64,000 nt of DNA from Chloroflexota bacterium. Lineage in GTDB: Bacteria > Chloroflexota > Anaerolineae > Anaerolineales > Anaerolineaceae. Below the pieces are notes generated by a model. That model saw only the letters and a list, made by a program, of their open reading frames with translations, did no database searches and was not told where the DNA came from. The position numbers were made by a program, and so were the translations under genes. Numbering within the stretch: the stretch's first letter is position 1; each line of letters opens with the position of its first letter. This document shows, piece by piece, positions 63,364-64,000 of this stretch. Location of the stretch: the NCBI GenBank assembly GCA_012797815.1, contig JAAZOK010000172.1, positions 1-64,000 on the forward strand, read 5' to 3'.

Positions 63364-64000
63364 TTATTGAGGAAGCACAAAAGCATTCGCTTCATCAACA
63401 GTCGTTGGGACAACGATGGTTCCGTCGATGATTTCCTGCTTGAGTTCTTCAACACGGGTTAACAGGTCAGCAGGTACGGCATCCTTGGTATATTCCATAG
63501 GACTGTAGCCAACACCACCAACACTCAGATCATAGGTGGTTACGCCGGCTTTGAAGTTGCCATCGTAAGCTGATTTGATCGCATCATAAACTGCGATTTC
63601 CACATGTTTGAGCATAGAAGTCAGCACTGAACCAGGAGCTACACCGTCTTGGTTGGTGTCAACACCGATGGCATAGAAACCATTTTCTTTGGCTGCTTCA
63701 ATAGTGCCCAAGCCGCAAGAACCGGCTGCAGCATAGATGATATCGGCGCCCTGATCGTGCTGGGTCAAAGAAAGGTCTTTTCCAGCCGCTACATCGGTGA
63801 AGTTGCCGGTGTAACCGGAGAGAACCGTTATATCAGGGTTGATGGCACGTGCGCCTGCAATGTAACCAGCTTCGAATTTCTCGATCAGAGGTGATTCCAT
63901 ACCACCGATGAAACCAACGGTACCGGTTTGGGTCATACCACCAGCGATGGCGCCAACCAGGAAGGAGCCCTGTTCTTCAGCGAACACCAAAGAAGCCACA
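63364..64000 (-). CDS. BMP-family nucleoside-binding lipoprotein (C-terminal part, truncated by window)
   Basis: About 211 residues of the C-terminal two thirds of a basic membrane protein family binding protein; the gene continues beyond the right edge, so signal peptide and lipobox are not seen. Visible segments are EEQGSFLVGAIAGGMTQTG, GTVGFIGGMESPLIEKFEAG, DIIYAAAGSCGLGTIEAAKE and YAIGVDTNQDG, typical of purine-nucleoside receptors such as PnrA. It is upstream of and in the same direction as the ATPase and permeases. Confidence 0.94.
   Translation of the reverse strand, partial: VASLVFAEEQGSFLVGAIAGGMTQTGTVGFIGGMESPLIEKFEAGYIAGARAINPDITVLSGYTGNFTDVAAGKDLSLTQHDQGADIIYAAAGSCGLGTIEAAKENGFYAIGVDTNQDGVAPGSVLTSMLKHVEIAVYDAIKSAYDGNFKAGVTTYDLSVGGVGYSPMEYTKDAVPADLLTRVEELKQEIIDGTIVVPTTVDEANAFVLPQ

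Noticed and set aside
1-64000. CRISPR arrays, insertion sequences, prophage, tRNA or rRNA genes
   Set aside because: No regularly spaced repeats, transposase motifs, phage structural genes or RNA gene sequences were noticed on either strand.

Overview
The window reads as one contiguous bacterial chromosome segment of moderate GC (somewhat under 50% by eye) with tight operons, short intergenic gaps and good Shine-Dalgarno sites. It suggests an anaerobic or fermentative member of the Chloroflexota, most likely Anaerolineae. The reasons are a heliorhodopsin, a tungsten/molybdenum aldehyde:ferredoxin oxidoreductase, corrinoid methyl transfer, a BMP-type nucleoside ABC importer, a multi-MshEN glycosyltransferase, and the absence of respiratory, phage or IS genes. 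This taxonomic placement is inference; no rRNA or tRNA gene was seen.

Layout. 1-2017: the start of a truncated gene, ribokinase, and a convergent EamA permease. 2129-10913: a nine-gene operon. Seven genes match the uncharacterised enterobacterial yhf set (YhfZ regulator, PRD protein YhfY, YhfU, membrane protein YhfT, PLP enzymes YhfS and YhfX, metallo-mutase-like YhfW). It then continues without a break into an MttB-superfamily methyltransferase and a corrinoid protein. The YhfV/Php hydrolase is absent. I regard this as the best candidate for an undescribed pathway. 11056-13468: small membrane protein, DegV lipid-binding protein and a divergent heliorhodopsin. 13482-15341: TypA. 15494-19739: agmatine deiminase pathway (Lrp-type regulator, putrescine carbamoyltransferase, permease, agmatine deiminase) with a paired palindromic operator. 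19927-21459: MsrB, MsrA, pentapeptide-repeat protein.

21469-28883: a sugar PTS cluster: LacD-type aldolase and GatZ-like protein on the minus strand, divergent from a DeoR regulator, SIS isomerase, IIA, IIB, an UlaA-type IIC and a second SIS protein. 28965-29859: MobB-like GTPase and two small genes too short for routine gene calling. 29933-32316: proBA. 32432-35153: 4Fe-4S protein, AOR and VOC protein in overlapping order. 35286-44263: an exopolysaccharide operon with an MshEN-array/GT2 fusion, a GT-C enzyme, a BcsB-like protein and a membrane protein with a degenerate GGDEF domain. This looks like c-di-GMP-controlled polymer synthesis.

44524-48859: ferritin-like/VIT1 iron protein, CPBP protease, HAD phosphatase, HtrA protease. 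48875-53049: a type IIC-like P-type ATPase followed by two TrkA/RCK proteins. 53147-55827: Mut7-C RNase-like protein and a P-loop PEPCK-like kinase with its own strong promoter. 55853-58658: polar amino acid ABC importer behind a leader with a terminator hairpin. 58696-64000: nucleoside hydrolase and a BMP/NupPQ-type nucleoside importer whose binding-protein gene runs off the right edge. With ribokinase at the left end, the nucleoside hydrolase and importer make a coherent ribonucleoside salvage theme.

All family assignments come from reading motifs and from memory of the families; no database search was run.
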